NCBI GenBank assembly: GCA_020248865.1
Contig: JADCGS010000036.1
Coordinates: 1-64,000, forward strand
Reading direction: 5' to 3'
DNA: 64,000 bases
DNA from: Burkholderiales bacterium
Lineage (GTDB): Bacteria > Pseudomonadota > Gammaproteobacteria > Burkholderiales > Burkholderiaceae_F
Shown: positions 63,521-64,000 of the stretch, one piece after another
Layout: each line of letters begins with the position of its first letter
How positions within the stretch are numbered: the first letter of the stretch is position 1
Translations under genes and position numbers: made by a program
The notes under the pieces: model-generated
Databases searched by the model: none
Told to the model about the DNA's origin: nothing
The model's input: the letters and a program-made list of their open reading frames with translations, nothing else

Positions 63521-64000
63521 TCAGGCCGGCGGCGCGGGCGGCTGCCAGCCGTCCCCGTCGGCCAGCGGCGCCGGGTCCTCGGCGACGTAGGACGGATTGG
63601 TGTCGGAGTGGTAGATGCGCGTCAGCAACTCGGCCAGCACGCCGGTCGACAGCATTTGCAGCGCGGCAATGCACATGAAGAACCCGGCGAACAGCAGCGG
63701 CCGCGTGCCGATCGACTCGTCGAACAGGATCTTCACGGCGGCCAGGTACGCCAGGATCGTCGCGCCCACACCGCCGAGCGCCAGGCCAATCAGGCCGAAG
63801 AAGTGGCCCGGCTTGCTGCGAAAACGCAGGAAGAAGTAGACCGCCAGCAGGTCGAGCACCACGACGAAGGTGCGCGAGATGCCGTACTTGCTGACGCCGG
63901 CGCGGCGCGGGTGATGCGCCACCACTTCCTCGGCAATCCGGCGCGGCGTGGTGACCGTGGCCATCCACGCCGGGATGAATCGGTGCATGTCGCCGTACAG
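63521..64000 (-). CDS. GT2 polyprenyl-phosphate glycosyltransferase (ArnC/DPM1-like), N-terminus beyond window
   Basis: Only the last 159 codons are in the window and the frame is open at the right edge. The segment LYGDMHRFIPAW matches the end of the catalytic domain of DPM1/ArnC-type enzymes, followed by RRAGVSKYGISRT (the RxGxSKY acceptor motif) and two membrane helices, then a Pro/Ala tail. Such enzymes move a sugar from a nucleotide donor to polyprenyl phosphate in the cytosol-facing leaflet, the substrate of the GT39 enzyme next to it. Confidence 0.9.
   Translation of the reverse strand: MYGDMHRFIPAWMATVTTPRRIAEEVVAHHPRRAGVSKYGISRTFVVVLDLLAVYFFLRFRSKPGHFFGLIGLALGGVGATILAYLAAVKILFDESIGTRPLLFAGFFMCIAALQMLSTGVLAELLTRIYHSDTNPSYVAEDPAPLADGDGWQPPAPPA

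Overview
This 64 kb window is chromosomal DNA from a strongly GC-rich betaproteobacterium, most likely of the order Burkholderiales. The evidence is the mixture of families: an orphan Bug/TctC-type solute receptor, a BPSS1780-family membrane protein beside an APH-fold homoserine kinase, a DUF2782 gene next to polA, a proteobacterial OxyR with the two redox cysteines at positions 199 and 208, PilT/PilU twitching ATPases and UbiA. No rRNA, tRNA, prophage, insertion sequence or CRISPR array was recognised. Because of the GC content almost every gene has long antisense shadow frames, which are left out.

Layout. (1) 1-15204: an export locus. On the minus strand run a membrane-fusion protein, a cytochrome c', a small cysteine-bearing membrane protein, a MacB-type ATPase and three tandem paralogous FtsX/MacB-type permeases, the last cut by the window edge. 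Divergent on the plus strand are a sigma-54 response regulator, its histidine kinase, OxyR (4-nt overlap with the kinase) and Dps. (2) 15229-19677: a 9-bp tandem repeat, then the glycerol-3-phosphate uptake operon ugpB-(hairpin)-ugpA-ugpE-ugpC. (3) 19952-25852: ubiA, a proC gene with a long N-terminal extension, yggS, and divergent pilT and pilU. (4) 26283-34045: a glutathione peroxidase, then a minus-strand housekeeping run leuS-lptE-holA-proA-hemJ-rlmL-like with overlapping or tightly spaced genes. (5) 34191-37351: a DUF1800/DUF1501 secreted pair. (6) 37543-40836: uvrD interrupted by an apparently intact intein. (7) 41011-47017: LOG-family gene, DUF2782 gene, thrB and a membrane protein on the minus strand, polA on the plus strand, and a small basic protein. 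(8) 47260-51069: dienelactone hydrolase-like protein, ZIP transporter, sulfurtransferase and DMT permease. (9) 51116-54266: xseB-ispA-dxs (isoprenoid precursor supply). (10) 54348-58851: amidotransferase, yajQ, murB, HAD hydrolase, argG. (11) 59097-64000: an unrecognised exported protein, a Bug receptor, and a PAP2 phosphatase / GT39 / GT2 envelope-lipid modification group running off the right edge.

The most notable items are the UvrD intein inserted in the GDDDQ/SIY motif, the in-frame fusion of an unknown helical domain to ProC, the triplicated permease locus with cytochrome c' and divergent sigma-54/OxyR regulators, a run of nine C in the kinase of that locus, and a palindromic repeat that supplies part of the LptE signal peptide. 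Promoter-like -10 boxes placed 7-8 nt before start codons that lack a Shine-Dalgarno sequence suggest that several genes are leaderless.
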